From Treponema sp. (GTDB lineage: Bacteria > Spirochaetota > Spirochaetia > Treponematales > Breznakiellaceae), in contig JAISGE010000030.1 in the NCBI GenBank assembly GCA_031263265.1, positions 1 through 25,525 on the forward strand: DNA of 25,525 nt. Reading direction: 5' to 3'. The position numbers and the translations under genes were made by a program. The notes under the pieces were generated by a model that saw nothing but the letters and a program-made list of their open reading frames with translations, was not told the origin of the DNA and ran no database searches. Positions within the stretch are counted from its first letter, which is position 1. Every line of letters begins with the position of its first letter. Positions 1 to 8,092 of this stretch are shown piece after piece.

Positions 1-651
1 GACCACAGCGTTACTGAATTGGTTGAGGAATCCCAGCCTGTTACTGAAGGAACCGAGGAACGGCTCATGGCAGCCTATACCCGGCTGGTCCCGAATTATG
101 AAACGGTCATCATTTCCGGTACCAAGGCGGCAGGTTTCTCTGATGCCGTGGTGCCTTATATGGTTCGTCAAGCTAAGAAAGCAGGCTGCTTCGTGATCCT
201 GGATATTCGGGGAAAAGACCTCATTAATAGCCTTGCGTATAAACCTGATATTATTAAACCTAATCTGTTTGAATTTGTGGAAACCTTTATCCCGGACGTG
301 AAGCCCCGCCTTTTTGCCGTAGATACCCCAGAGGAGGAGGCTCTTATGCGAGACCCTATCCAGAAGCTATGCCTTGAACTATGCCAAGCCTACCAGTGCC
401 GGATCGTGCTTACCCGGGGAGCCAAAAGCATCTGGTTTGCCGAACCAGGGCGTTTTGCCGAATATGCGTTTGAGGCACTACAGCCGGTCAATACCACCGG
501 TTCCGGGGATGCATTTACCGCAGGTCTGGCAGTCGCCCTAAGTGATGGGGCAGATCTCAGAGCCGCGGTTGCTGAAGGGGCCCGCTGCGGTAGGCTCAAC
601 GCCGGACTCCTCAAGGTTGGGGTGATTGCAGACGAGGAACATCGAACTTAG
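1..651 (+). CDS. PfkB-family sugar-phosphate kinase (1-phosphofructokinase/tagatose-6-phosphate kinase type), 5' end cut off
   Basis: The reading frame is open from the first base and stops at TAG 649-651, so about the last 216 residues are present; full PfkB kinases are near 310. The first visible residues, HSVTELVEE, match the conserved segment of the 1-phosphofructokinase/LacC branch. KPNLFEFVE is the family KPN motif. NTTGSGDAFTAG is the PfkB signature 2 with the catalytic Asp and anion hole, followed by the usual C-terminal helix (AAVAEGARCGRLNA). Family knowledge gives ATP-dependent phosphorylation of a phosphosugar such as fructose-1-phosphate in the cytosol; the exact substrate cannot be read here, and no PTS gene is visible. 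A TTG at 19 is not the start, because homology extends upstream of it. The gene converges on rlmN with a 4-base overlap of the stop codons. Confidence 0.85.
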   Translation, partial: DHSVTELVEESQPVTEGTEERLMAAYTRLVPNYETVIISGTKAAGFSDAVVPYMVRQAKKAGCFVILDIRGKDLINSLAYKPDIIKPNLFEFVETFIPDVKPRLFAVDTPEEEALMRDPIQKLCLELCQAYQCRIVLTRGAKSIWFAEPGRFAEYAFEALQPVNTTGSGDAFTAGLAVALSDGADLRAAVAEGARCGRLNAGLLKVGVIADEEHRT

Positions 652-1706
652 GAACCCAACTGCCCACAGGCGCCGGCAATACTCAAACCCTTGCGTAGCC
701 GCCGGGTAACCTTGAGTCCCCGCTGCTCAAGCCGCTGGATATAAGCGCGCATTTCCCTGCCTGAAGGTTCCCGCAGGGGGCGGCCTTCAAAGACCATGCC
801 TTGCACCGGATTCCACGGGATGAGGTTCACCACCACATCAAGCCCTGCAGCAAAGGCCGTAAGGCTATCACTGTCCTCTTGCCGGGTATTGATGCCTCCC
901 AACAGAACCGCCTCCAACGTGATACGCCGTCCTTGCTGTAGCTGGTAATCGTACAGGGCCTTCTTGAGATCAGGAAGCGGGTTACTCAGGGTTACGGGCA
1001 TGAGCCTGGCCCGGAGTTTGCTATCCCCGGTGGTCAGGGAAAGGGCAAGCCGTACCTCAGCACCGGTAGCAGCCAGGTCTCGAATACCGGCAATGATACC
1101 GCTGGTAGATAGGGTAATGCGCCGTTTTGATATACCAAGCCCTCGGGTATCGGTAAGCACTGCTAGGGCTTTGTAAAGCTCAGGAAGGTTCAAAAGGGGT
1201 TCTCCCATACCCATGAACACGATGTTGGCGATTTCCGGTTCATGCTCCTGTTTTATGGATCGGAGGTGCAGAAACTGTTCAAGGATCTCAGCGGAATCCA
1301 GGTTGCGGGTAAGTCCCTGGGTTCCGGTTTTACAAAACACACAGCCCATAGGACAGCCAGCTTGGGTAGAAAGACAGGCGGTTTTACGATGCTCCGCGTC
1401 CATAAGAAGGACCGCCTCAACCCGCGCTCCGTCGTGCAGGCGGATGTACAACTTTATCGTACCGTCAGGATCCTCCACACGGCCAGAAATAACACTGGAA
1501 TACAGGGAAAACCGCTGTTCCAGATCTTCCCGTAAGGGAATGGCCAGGTTAGTCATCTCTTGAAACGAGGAAACCCCCCGGGCGATCCACTGAAACACCT
1601 GTTCTGCCCGAAATGGGGGAAGGGGTTTTAAGGTTTCCCCTAATACGTCAAAAGGCAGCCCTGAAAGAACCGGTTTAATCTGCTTATCGATCGAAACAGT
1701 CTGCAT
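648..1706 (-). CDS. rlmN: 23S rRNA (adenine2503-C2)-methyltransferase / tRNA A37 methyltransferase, radical SAM
   Basis: This is a 352-residue RlmN. The radical-SAM cluster motif CxxxCxxC is C118, C122 and C125 (GCPMGCVFCKTG). C111 corresponds to the second conserved cysteine of RlmN, and C347 in the C-terminal GACGQL is the cysteine that carries the methyl intermediate in the known mechanism. GEPLLN and the RITLSTSG segment are also family-typical. The enzyme methylates C2 of A2503 in 23S rRNA and of A37 in some tRNAs, using two SAM. It is the last gene of the long minus-strand block, 6 bases after the TPR gene, with AAAAGG just before its ATG. It is somewhat shorter than the E. coli protein (384) but has every key residue. 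Confidence 0.96.
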   Translation of the reverse strand: MQTVSIDKQIKPVLSGLPFDVLGETLKPLPPFRAEQVFQWIARGVSSFQEMTNLAIPLREDLEQRFSLYSSVISGRVEDPDGTIKLYIRLHDGARVEAVLLMDAEHRKTACLSTQAGCPMGCVFCKTGTQGLTRNLDSAEILEQFLHLRSIKQEHEPEIANIVFMGMGEPLLNLPELYKALAVLTDTRGLGISKRRITLSTSGIIAGIRDLAATGAEVRLALSLTTGDSKLRARLMPVTLSNPLPDLKKALYDYQLQQGRRITLEAVLLGGINTRQEDSDSLTAFAAGLDVVVNLIPWNPVQGMVFEGRPLREPSGREMRAYIQRLEQRGLKVTRRLRKGLSIAGACGQLGS

Positions 1707-1712
1707 AGCCTT

Positions 1713-2900
1713 TTAGGATTTAAGTTTTTCGCAGAAGTCCATAATGTAGGTATTACGGAGTCCCTGGCGTTGAAAGTTTTCTAAGCTCTCAATGGCTTTA
1801 AATTTTTCCCCTTTTCGCAGGAAACAATCTGCCAATTCGAGGTAAAGCCGGTAATTTTTAGCATCCTGTTGGATGAGCCGCTTAAGGGATTCAATGGCTT
1901 CATCGTATTTGCCCTGCACCTTGGCCACTACCGCCAATCCCAGGACCGCATAGGTATCAAATTCAATGTTGAGCGCCCGCCGGTAGTAATCCACTGCCTG
2001 ATCATAATCCCCTAGATTCCGGTACGCATCCCCTGCACGGGTAAGGATAACCTTGTTTCGGGGATCCTGGTTAAGGATCCGGTTCCAATATTCAAGGGAA
2101 CGGCTTTGCTGGTTCATACCCCGGTAACAGTCTGCAAGGCCAAAAAGGGCATAAAAATTATAGGGATCCTTACCAAGGGCCTTTTCAAAAAAGGCAATAC
2201 CGCTATCAAAGGTTTTTAGTTTCCGATGACAATTTCCAATGGAGGTAAGGACTCGAATATCCACATTTTCTTTAGCAAACTCAAGCATCTTCTCCCAATA
2301 GAACAGGGCATCCCGGTATTCTTTAAAATCATAGTGAAGATGACCCAATCCAATGATAGCATAGGGGTTTTGCTCTTCCATTTCCAAGACCCGCAGGTAC
2401 ACTGCCTTGGAATGTTTAAAATCCCGGACCTTGCGGTACGCATCAGCAACCCGGGTAAGCACGGTGATGTTCTTATCATCATAGCGCAGGTACTGTTCCC
2501 AAATTTCTATGGCCTTGTGGTACTGGCTGAGGGCTTTATAACAATCCGCCAAACCAAACAGGGCATAATTATTCCCCGGATGATGGGTCAAACAGCGCTG
2601 ATAAAAGAGCACCGCCTCTTTAAAGGTACCCCGTTTACGGGCTGCGTCCCCCATACCCACCAGGGCATAGTTGTTATAATCATCTATCCCAAGGATTTTA
2701 TTAAAACACCCTATGGCCTCTGGAATTCTATCTTCTTTTAATAATTGATACCCTTTTTTAGATAACTCTGAAATTTCCTCTCGTTCCTGTTCTTCGCTTC
2801 TTGCGGTATCCAGAGAAGCAACTGTTCCCTCAAACCCCATCTTATACGATGGTCCCGTACCCTGTATCGGGCTACTTTTTTGCCTTGTTTCATCACTCAT
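1713..2900 (-). CDS. TPR-repeat protein, 395 aa, function unknown
   Basis: After a polar, probably disordered N-terminus of about 40 residues, the rest is a chain of roughly nine to ten tetratricopeptide repeats with the usual alternation of small and aromatic residues. The array carries a higher-order repeat: ALFGLADCY occurs near residues 113-121 and again near 251-259, each followed by a LTR..DAYR unit, so a four-TPR block (about 138 residues) appears duplicated. No signal peptide or membrane segment is seen, so a cytosolic scaffold is likely. It starts inside the stop codon of the short TPR-like gene (ATGA overlap 2897-2900) and is followed by rlmN after 6 bases. TPR arrays bind partner proteins; the partner here is unknown. 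Confidence 0.9.
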   Translation of the reverse strand: MSDETRQKSSPIQGTGPSYKMGFEGTVASLDTARSEEQEREEISELSKKGYQLLKEDRIPEAIGCFNKILGIDDYNNYALVGMGDAARKRGTFKEAVLFYQRCLTHHPGNNYALFGLADCYKALSQYHKAIEIWEQYLRYDDKNITVLTRVADAYRKVRDFKHSKAVYLRVLEMEEQNPYAIIGLGHLHYDFKEYRDALFYWEKMLEFAKENVDIRVLTSIGNCHRKLKTFDSGIAFFEKALGKDPYNFYALFGLADCYRGMNQQSRSLEYWNRILNQDPRNKVILTRAGDAYRNLGDYDQAVDYYRRALNIEFDTYAVLGLAVVAKVQGKYDEAIESLKRLIQQDAKNYRLYLELADCFLRKGEKFKAIESLENFQRQGLRNTYIMDFCEKLKS

Positions 2901-3241
2901 TTAAGAGGATCCCCTTCTTCATGTATTAAATTTTTTATTAAAACAGAGAATTGCATAGCAATTGATTCAAATTTAGTATGATCCGGTGCAATCCAATACA
3001 TACGGAGGGCATCCACATACCGGTCCTGGGATTTATAATAATCACCGACTCGTGAGAGTCCATCAGAATAACCGGTAGTTAAAAATATCTTTTTCGCCCC
3101 TTCAATATCTCCTGCATTATACAGCATATTTCCTTTACGATTAAGTGCTGCTTTCTGGGCCCCATCAATCTTGGGTTTTTGAGTGGTTTTTATAGCTACA
3201 TTTTGATCATCAAACTTATCAAAAATTTTTTTATAATCCAT
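2897..3241 (-). CDS. short TPR-like protein, 114 aa, function unknown
   Basis: This is a small, highly charged, helical protein with no signal peptide. The middle (LNRKGNMLYNAGDIEGAKKIFLTTGY) and the following stretch (GLSRVGDYYKSQDRYVDALRMYWIA) look like two TPR-type helix pairs. It begins with MDYKKIFDKFDD and ends just inside the start of the long TPR gene (ATGA), which indicates translational coupling and a shared role. An AT-rich region of 117 bases with an operator-like inverted repeat (3257-3280) lies directly upstream, so this gene probably begins the transcript of the last three genes of the block. I recognise no named family. Confidence 0.8.
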   Translation of the reverse strand: MDYKKIFDKFDDQNVAIKTTQKPKIDGAQKAALNRKGNMLYNAGDIEGAKKIFLTTGYSDGLSRVGDYYKSQDRYVDALRMYWIAPDHTKFESIAMQFSVLIKNLIHEEGDPLK

Positions 3242-3256
3242 ACTGGGTCCATGCTA

Positions 3257-3280
3257 ATACTATACAAACTCGTATAGTAT
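3257..3280. promoter_or_regulatory. operator-like inverted repeat before the short TPR-like gene
   Basis: Perfect 9-base arms (ATACTATAC and GTATAGTAT) flank a 6-base spacer, 16 bases upstream of the ATG at 3241. On the minus strand a possible promoter, TTTACC with a 17-base spacer to TACTAT, overlaps the repeat. The position suggests a repressor site or a 5'-UTR hairpin. This is inference from sequence only. Confidence 0.4.
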
Positions 3281-3294
3281 ATTATTGTTTATTA

Positions 3295-3329
3295 TCGGTA
3301 AAATTACAATTTTTTTAATTTTTTACCGA
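3295..3329. repeat. inverted repeat, possible weak terminator after rsmD
   Basis: Arms TCGGTAAAA (3295-3303) and TTTTACCGA (3321-3329) enclose a 17-base AT-rich loop. It lies downstream of rsmD on the minus strand, but no U-run follows the hairpin in that direction, so intrinsic termination is doubtful. It could also set the upstream edge of the promoter region of the short TPR-like gene. Confidence 0.35.
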
Positions 3330-3355
3330 ATGAGGCTGTTTTGAAACCGGCTCGA
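3330..3355 (-). repeat. dispersed repeat, short form
   Basis: Read on the minus strand this 26-base element is TCGAGCCGGTTTCAAAAC followed by AGCCTCAT. The same two segments occur at 15465-15504 with two A/G differences, there separated by 14 extra bases that complete a hairpin. It lies immediately after the rsmD stop codon. Confidence 0.5.
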
Positions 3356-3358
3356 AGA

Positions 3359-3907
3359 CTATACCCCGAGAAAGAAATCAACCACCGAACGGCCATAGCA
3401 TTTTGATTCCTCCAAAACCATCTTTTCAAGGGCAAAACCTGCACCCAGATCCTCCCAATAGGCGTCTTCTTGGGGACGGTGCAAAAGGAGCCGCGAACCG
3501 GTCTGTATCAAGGGAGACGCGGCGATTGCCTTGACGAGTTCCCCCTTAAACCGGTAGGCAAAGGGGGGATCGCAAAAGATAACCCCAAAACTCCGGCAAG
3601 CCCGCTGAATGTAGTGTTCTACGGCCATGAACCGGCACCGGATCCTGACCGGGGCAATGGCCACATTGGCAATCAGGGTTTTCCGTTTTAACGGATCCTT
3701 TTCCACGGCTTCAATAGGGTCTGCCCCCCGGGAAGCTGCTTCCAGGGCGATAATACCGGATCCGGAAAACATATCAAGAAAAGCGCACTGAGACAAATCC
3801 CCCAGCTTGGCAAATACCGACTCCCGCATCCTGTCCATTGCTGGACGGATGATCCCCTGGGGAACCTGCACATGCCGTCCGCGTAAAGAACCGCCTGAAA
3901 TACGCAT
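3359..3907 (-). CDS. rsmD: 16S rRNA (guanine966-N2)-methyltransferase
   Basis: The 182-residue protein has the full RsmD pattern: MRISGGSLRGR at the N-terminus (RI.GG..RGR), the RPAMDRMRESVF motif, the SAM-binding LDMFSGSGIIALEAASRGA, and the catalytic DPPF (canonical DPPY/F) in the middle. It methylates N2 of G966 in 16S rRNA of the small subunit. It follows the 147-residue protein after 3 bases, so it is probably co-transcribed with the genes upstream. Length and motifs are normal. In many bacteria rsmD is paired with coaD; that partner is absent here. Confidence 0.95.
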   Translation of the reverse strand: MRISGGSLRGRHVQVPQGIIRPAMDRMRESVFAKLGDLSQCAFLDMFSGSGIIALEAASRGADPIEAVEKDPLKRKTLIANVAIAPVRIRCRFMAVEHYIQRACRSFGVIFCDPPFAYRFKGELVKAIAASPLIQTGSRLLLHRPQEDAYWEDLGAGFALEKMVLEESKCYGRSVVDFFLGV

Positions 3908-3910
3908 GGT

Positions 3911-4354
3911 TCAATACTCTTTTAAGAGTTCGGTGAGTTCATCGGTACTAACCAAAGGTTCTATGCTCGTCTGGTTAACCTCGTTTCGGGCATCATCAAT
4001 GGTCTGTTGTCGGGTTATACTATGGGTTCGTAAAAACATGATTTTTTCCCGGAGTACCGGAAACCGGAGGGCAGAAATATTCCCAGAACCGGTCAAAAAT
4101 TGGGTTAAAACCTGGACAAATTGACGTTCTATAGCAACTAAATTATCAAACTGTTCGTTTCGTTCTATTAGTTGGATATTCTCCAGAAGCCCATCTAAAA
4201 GCAAGCTCAGGGTATCATCAATAAAATCAATATCTTCCATGGTTTTTTTCAGAAATAACTCCGGGTCTGGTTCAAGAACGAGTATATCTTGGACCAGCCT
4301 CAGTCTGATATTGAGAATAAAAATATTATCTTCGAAATTAATATGTTTATTCAT
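3911..4354 (-). CDS. conserved-looking hypothetical protein, 147 aa, helical
   Basis: The protein is acidic and almost entirely predicted helical, with leucine/isoleucine-rich heptad-like stretches (for example IDFIDDTLSLLLDGLLENIQLIE), no signal peptide, no membrane span and no cysteine. I do not recognise a family. It sits 64 bases after the one-TM protein and 3 bases before rsmD, so it is part of the same transcript. The spacing, AT-leaning codons and clean open frame support a real gene. The start ATG has only a weak ribosome-binding site, so a slightly different start is possible. Confidence 0.75.
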   Translation of the reverse strand: MNKHINFEDNIFILNIRLRLVQDILVLEPDPELFLKKTMEDIDFIDDTLSLLLDGLLENIQLIERNEQFDNLVAIERQFVQVLTQFLTGSGNISALRFPVLREKIMFLRTHSITRQQTIDDARNEVNQTSIEPLVSTDELTELLKEY

Positions 4355-4418
4355 GTTTCATTACTCTACCTATCGGAACATTTCTACCAGATACGCACGG
4401 ATTTTTTGCTTTTTCTGG

Positions 4419-5012
4419 TTATTCGGGTTTTACCTGTATCCGTATAGGCGTATCATCCCCGGCCTGCATGAGCATTAAGAGCTGGGAAGCCTCAAAGGGA
4501 AGGGAGAGGCCGTATACTTCTTCCGGATCCGCACTAAAGACAATCTGATGGCTTACCACTGGAGGAGATTCCCCCAGTTCATCCTCAGAACCAGGGGAAT
4601 CCAGGGGAGTGATGGCCATAGCTACAACGCCGGTATATACCGGCGTCTGTGAAACGGTCTTGGTAATCTGCAGATAGGTAGTTCCCTGAAACTTCCGGGC
4701 TGAAACTCTCAGGGTATTCCCCCCTAAGTTACTGGTCTGGGTTCCTGAACGGGACGTACCTTGCCCAGAACTCACCTTGGAAAAGATCATGATAAATCCT
4801 GAGCAGACCAGGATGGATATGAGCAACATTACCGAAGCCCGGTTGGAGCTAAGGGTGCCGGATTTCCAGGGACCGGTCTTGGGTATATCCCGGTTCATTT
4901 CACGTACCGCAGGAGAAGCCCGTTCGAGCCGGTGTTCCCGGGAATAATAAAAAACCAACTCTCTATCCAGCGGTTTTGACGCCGGGGATGGGGTCTCTTC
5001 TTTACTTTTCAT
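4419..5012 (-). CDS. single-pass membrane protein, 197 aa, function unknown
   Basis: A polar, basic N-terminal region of about 60 residues (including FYYSREHRLERASPAVREMN) precedes one transmembrane helix near residues 61-79 (VMLLISILVCSGFIMIFSKV). A 118-residue C-terminal domain with beta-type sequence follows, rich in Ser/Thr and ending QIVFSADPEEVYGLSLPFEA and so on. By the positive-inside rule, the N-terminus is cytosolic and the C-terminal domain periplasmic. AGGAG lies 9 bases before the ATG. It lies 30 bases downstream of nnr. I recognise no named family; the context of lipoproteins and TM-anchored TPR proteins suggests an envelope role. Confidence 0.8.
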   Translation of the reverse strand: MKSKEETPSPASKPLDRELVFYYSREHRLERASPAVREMNRDIPKTGPWKSGTLSSNRASVMLLISILVCSGFIMIFSKVSSGQGTSRSGTQTSNLGGNTLRVSARKFQGTTYLQITKTVSQTPVYTGVVAMAITPLDSPGSEDELGESPPVVSHQIVFSADPEEVYGLSLPFEASQLLMLMQAGDDTPIRIQVKPE

Positions 5013-5042
5013 ACCATCAAGCTCCTCAGGTTCTGCCTATAC

Positions 5043-6683
5043 TTAGGCAGAACCACACAACGAAGTAAGCCACGCGGTGCCCGCAAGGGCTGCGGCCTGG
5101 TCCGCCAAACCTAAAGGATCAATAAACCGCTTCCCTGAGGAACGGCCGGTTTCCATGAGCAGGGTTGCGGCTGCAAGTGCACAGGTATACCCATCAAAAC
5201 TGGCGTTCCGCTTCATCCGTGCAGCGATGGCCGCACAAAACCCGGCCAGCAGGTCCCCGGCACCTCCGGTAGCTAAAGCCGGAATCATACCGTCCACCAC
5301 TCCCAAGCGTCCGTCTGGACCAGCAATGAACAACACATGCCCCTTGAAGAGGATCACCGCCTGTTTTTCTTGTGCGAGTTTCCTAAGCAATGGCCCAGGA
5401 TGGGCCAGAACCGCTTCTATGGATACCCCTGCTAAGGCAGCACATTCTCCGGGATGGGGGGTGAGGATGGCGTTTCCGTGGAAAACCCCATCCTTGGCAA
5501 GGGAGATGGCGTCTGCATCTAAGATGAGCGGGATCCCTTCCCATTCCCGAACCAAAGCCCGATGCAGCAGCACGGTTCGGTCCGCTGTTTTCCCCCAGCC
5601 AGGTCCCAGGAGCAGGGCATCAGGATAAAACCGTGTTTCCTGACCAGGGGTGTAGACCACACTGTCTTCAATCCCCGCAGGAACCACCATGACCCCTCCA
5701 GCAGAAGCCGCCAGAACCGGATAGATTGCGGTATCCACGATGAGCCTGACCAATCCTGCTCCCGCAGCTTGGGCTCCTGCCGCGGCAATCCGGGCAGCAC
5801 CGGTACTCCCGGGTGATCCGGCATGGATTTCCACCAGTCCTCGCTGGTGTTTGTAGGCATCAGGTTTAATGGGGGGTATCCGATACCGAACCTGTTCCCA
5901 ACTCAGGAGTTCCACGCCTTCAAAGGTCTTGATAAGCGCCTGCGGAAAGATCCCGCTTATCTGTACGATGGTTCCCCCATAAGGCCGGGCACGCGGATTG
6001 TAGAGTGCGGCCTTGACCGGTTCTAGGGCAAGGCTTATATCCGCCTTAAGGATGAGCATGGGCTGCTCCCAGGAATCGAAATTCCCTGATGGCAGGTCGA
6101 TGGAAACCACCAAAGGCCGCTTGGAGCGGCCTTTGGTATAATCAGTATAATCAACGCTGGTCAGGGCATTGACGGTCTGTACCATAGCTGCAGCAGTTCC
6201 ACGGAGCGGCCCGGTAAGCCCGGTTCCTGTGATGCCGTCAATGATGATATCCTTTTGACTAAGGAATTCCTGGGGATCCTGGATATCCTTCCAGGTAAAA
6301 ACTGAAACCCCAAGCTTAGTAAGGGCCTTAAGGGCCTCAGCTCGGGGGCTACATTCTTCATCGTTGGGGAGGCAGTGGAGCACCACCGCATAGGAAGCTG
6401 CCTCCCCTAAGCCGTGCATGAGCAAAGCCCTGAGCATGACCATGGCATCTGCAGCGTTATTACCGGTCCCTGCCAGCACCAGGATACGCGGGGAGGGACC
6501 CTGCAAAAAGGCAGGATATGCTTGGATAAAAGCCGCAGCGCAGCTCCGGCCTGTCGCCTCTACCAAGGCAAAAGGATTAAGCCCCCAAGAAGAGGAAGCT
6601 GCTTCATCCAAGGCCCGGGCAGTTTCTGCGGTAACGAGCTTTACCAAACCAGGAGGATGGGTTCCACCGGGGGGTATCATCAT
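5043..6683 (-). CDS. nnr: bifunctional NAD(P)H-hydrate epimerase / ADP-dependent NAD(P)H-hydrate dehydratase
   Basis: This is a 546-residue fusion of a YjeF N-terminal epimerase domain (about 1-245) and a ribokinase-like dehydratase domain (about 265-540). It repairs NADHX and NADPHX: the first domain interconverts R and S epimers, the second dehydrates the S form with ADP. Visible motifs are GTGNNAADA (72-80), DGITGTGLTGPL and SIDLPSGNFD in the epimerase half, and GSPGSTGAARIAA, LLLGPGWG, ILDADAISL, ILTPHPGECAAL and ATGGAGDLLAGF in the dehydratase half. The first motif departs from the usual GNNGGDG. The start is ATG 6681-6683, with AGGAG 10 bases upstream; it overlaps the upstream lipoprotein stop as ATGA. 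Confidence 0.94.
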   Translation of the reverse strand: MMIPPGGTHPPGLVKLVTAETARALDEAASSSWGLNPFALVEATGRSCAAAFIQAYPAFLQGPSPRILVLAGTGNNAADAMVMLRALLMHGLGEAASYAVVLHCLPNDEECSPRAEALKALTKLGVSVFTWKDIQDPQEFLSQKDIIIDGITGTGLTGPLRGTAAAMVQTVNALTSVDYTDYTKGRSKRPLVVSIDLPSGNFDSWEQPMLILKADISLALEPVKAALYNPRARPYGGTIVQISGIFPQALIKTFEGVELLSWEQVRYRIPPIKPDAYKHQRGLVEIHAGSPGSTGAARIAAAGAQAAGAGLVRLIVDTAIYPVLAASAGGVMVVPAGIEDSVVYTPGQETRFYPDALLLGPGWGKTADRTVLLHRALVREWEGIPLILDADAISLAKDGVFHGNAILTPHPGECAALAGVSIEAVLAHPGPLLRKLAQEKQAVILFKGHVLFIAGPDGRLGVVDGMIPALATGGAGDLLAGFCAAIAARMKRNASFDGYTCALAAATLLMETGRSSGKRFIDPLGLADQAAALAGTAWLTSLCGSA

Positions 6684-7903
6684 AAAGGGGTATCTCCTAG
6701 TAATTTATCGGTTCGCCACCAGACCAGCTTTATGTCCCAATGATCCGCTAAAAGACCTGAGAGGATCCCATCCTCGGCAAGGGCAAACGCGTTGAACTGT
6801 AATTCCTCAGGATCTACCTGGATAAACCCCCGGCGTTGTTCGCCGTTTGTCGCAGAATCAGTGGCTAAAATCAAGATTGCATACCCGGCCTCCACAGGAA
6901 CATACAAAAATACCCGTTCTTTTCGGATGACTCCCATCAGGGAATAAAACAACTTTACCGGGGTCTTGCGGCCACTTTCAGTAAGCGTGGATTCAAAAAA
7001 GGGCACTTCGATAGTTCGCTCATAGGAACCATCTTCTACCCGCATGACCCAAATCACTGAACTGTCAGGTTCATTACCGGATCGGGTATTGGTAGATTCA
7101 TCGTACGTATCCCGATAATAATCGGTCTTGAGGTACAACTTTCGTTCATCCGGCGCTACGGCAATGGCATCTAAAGAAACAAATACCATGTCTCTATCCG
7201 GTGGAATGGGGAGCGCGGTATCTTGTAGTTTAACCACATAGCGGGACATTCCATCTGAGTCAAACCAATAGATATTCCAGCCCGTGGGAAGCCGGCATAC
7301 CACGGCCAATTCGTCCTGAACCGAGGTGTACAGTCCTTCAATTTTTGGAAAGGGGCTGCCTCCGATACCTTCCTGGCCTAGGTACTGCACAAAACGGCCG
7401 TATTCATCAAAATGCAGGATCACCTTGTTCAAGAGAGCCTTAGTCTCAGGATCAAAGCGCTGTGCTTCATCGGGAAGCTGGTCTTCCACATACAGATGTT
7501 TCCGGGAATCAACGGTGATTTTTCCCGGATCCTGGAGCGGATAGGTAAAGGCCCAGCGGGTTACGATTTCACCTTTCTCCAGGGGCGGCAAGGTCAAGGG
7601 CAGAGGATTGGTTTTGTCATTGTAAATCATAAACAAGAGATCCCCATAGGAATTATACCGGGTAATCTTTTCCCCATTACCATCGGAAATATAAAAAAGA
7701 CCATCCCGCATGGTGAGTTCGGTTTTCCGAATACCCTGATCTCCCTCTAAGTTGTAGAGGGCTACTTGATCTTCCAAGCGTCCGATTTCCAGGAGGAACA
7801 AGTTTTCCCGGGTAATAGACGGGAAGGATTCTTGAGTACAGCCTCCTGCCAAGAGGCTCAAGAGGATCCCTATCACTACCCGTTGACTCACCGCTCGTCT
7901 CAT
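6680..7903 (-). CDS. lipoprotein, 407 aa, probable beta-propeller, function unknown
   Basis: The N-terminus is a lipoprotein signal: basic MRRAVSQR, hydrophobic VVIGILLSLLAG, then the acylated Cys at residue 22 (LAGGC). The mature protein contains repeated short strands and turns of the type GLFYISDGNGEKITRYNSYGDLLFMIYN and HFDEYGRFVQYLGQEG, typical of NHL/SMP-30-like propellers. It is therefore probably an exported lipid-anchored protein facing the periplasm or the surface. Its stop overlaps the nnr start (ATGA). A good sigma-70 type promoter match lies directly upstream (7910-7938). I do not recognise a characterised homologue; the order of this gene, nnr and the one-TM protein may be a conserved treponemal arrangement. 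Confidence 0.88.
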   Translation of the reverse strand: MRRAVSQRVVIGILLSLLAGGCTQESFPSITRENLFLLEIGRLEDQVALYNLEGDQGIRKTELTMRDGLFYISDGNGEKITRYNSYGDLLFMIYNDKTNPLPLTLPPLEKGEIVTRWAFTYPLQDPGKITVDSRKHLYVEDQLPDEAQRFDPETKALLNKVILHFDEYGRFVQYLGQEGIGGSPFPKIEGLYTSVQDELAVVCRLPTGWNIYWFDSDGMSRYVVKLQDTALPIPPDRDMVFVSLDAIAVAPDERKLYLKTDYYRDTYDESTNTRSGNEPDSSVIWVMRVEDGSYERTIEVPFFESTLTESGRKTPVKLFYSLMGVIRKERVFLYVPVEAGYAILILATDSATNGEQRRGFIQVDPEELQFNAFALAEDGILSGLLADHWDIKLVWWRTDKLLGDTPL

Positions 7904-7909
7904 ACAGGA

Positions 7910-7938
7910 ACCTTAGACACATCAAAAGACCTTGTCAA
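7910..7938 (-). promoter_or_regulatory. possible sigma-70 promoter for the 407-residue lipoprotein
   Basis: On the minus strand TTGACA (7933-7938, perfect) is followed after 17 bases by TAAGGT (7910-7915, T, A and final T conserved). The -10 ends only 6 bases before the ATG at 7903, so the transcript would be leaderless or nearly so; the same AAGG could instead be the Shine-Dalgarno. The match may be chance. Confidence 0.35.
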
Positions 7939-8092
7939 TGTATGGTGAAAATAGTGCAACAAATATCCTTATGAAGGGGGACTTCTCCATTTTATCTGGT
8001 TTCTCTATAAAGTTCATACCGTATTTCTGTTTATAGCATAAGCATAAGCGTGGTATTTTTCAACATGTTCTAAAGATGTAGTCAACCCGTAC

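Noticed and set aside
7943..7958. Possible sigma-54 promoter (GG, 10 bases, GC) on the plus strand
   Set aside because: Only the GG/GC skeleton fits; it points toward the 3' end of a minus-strand gene.
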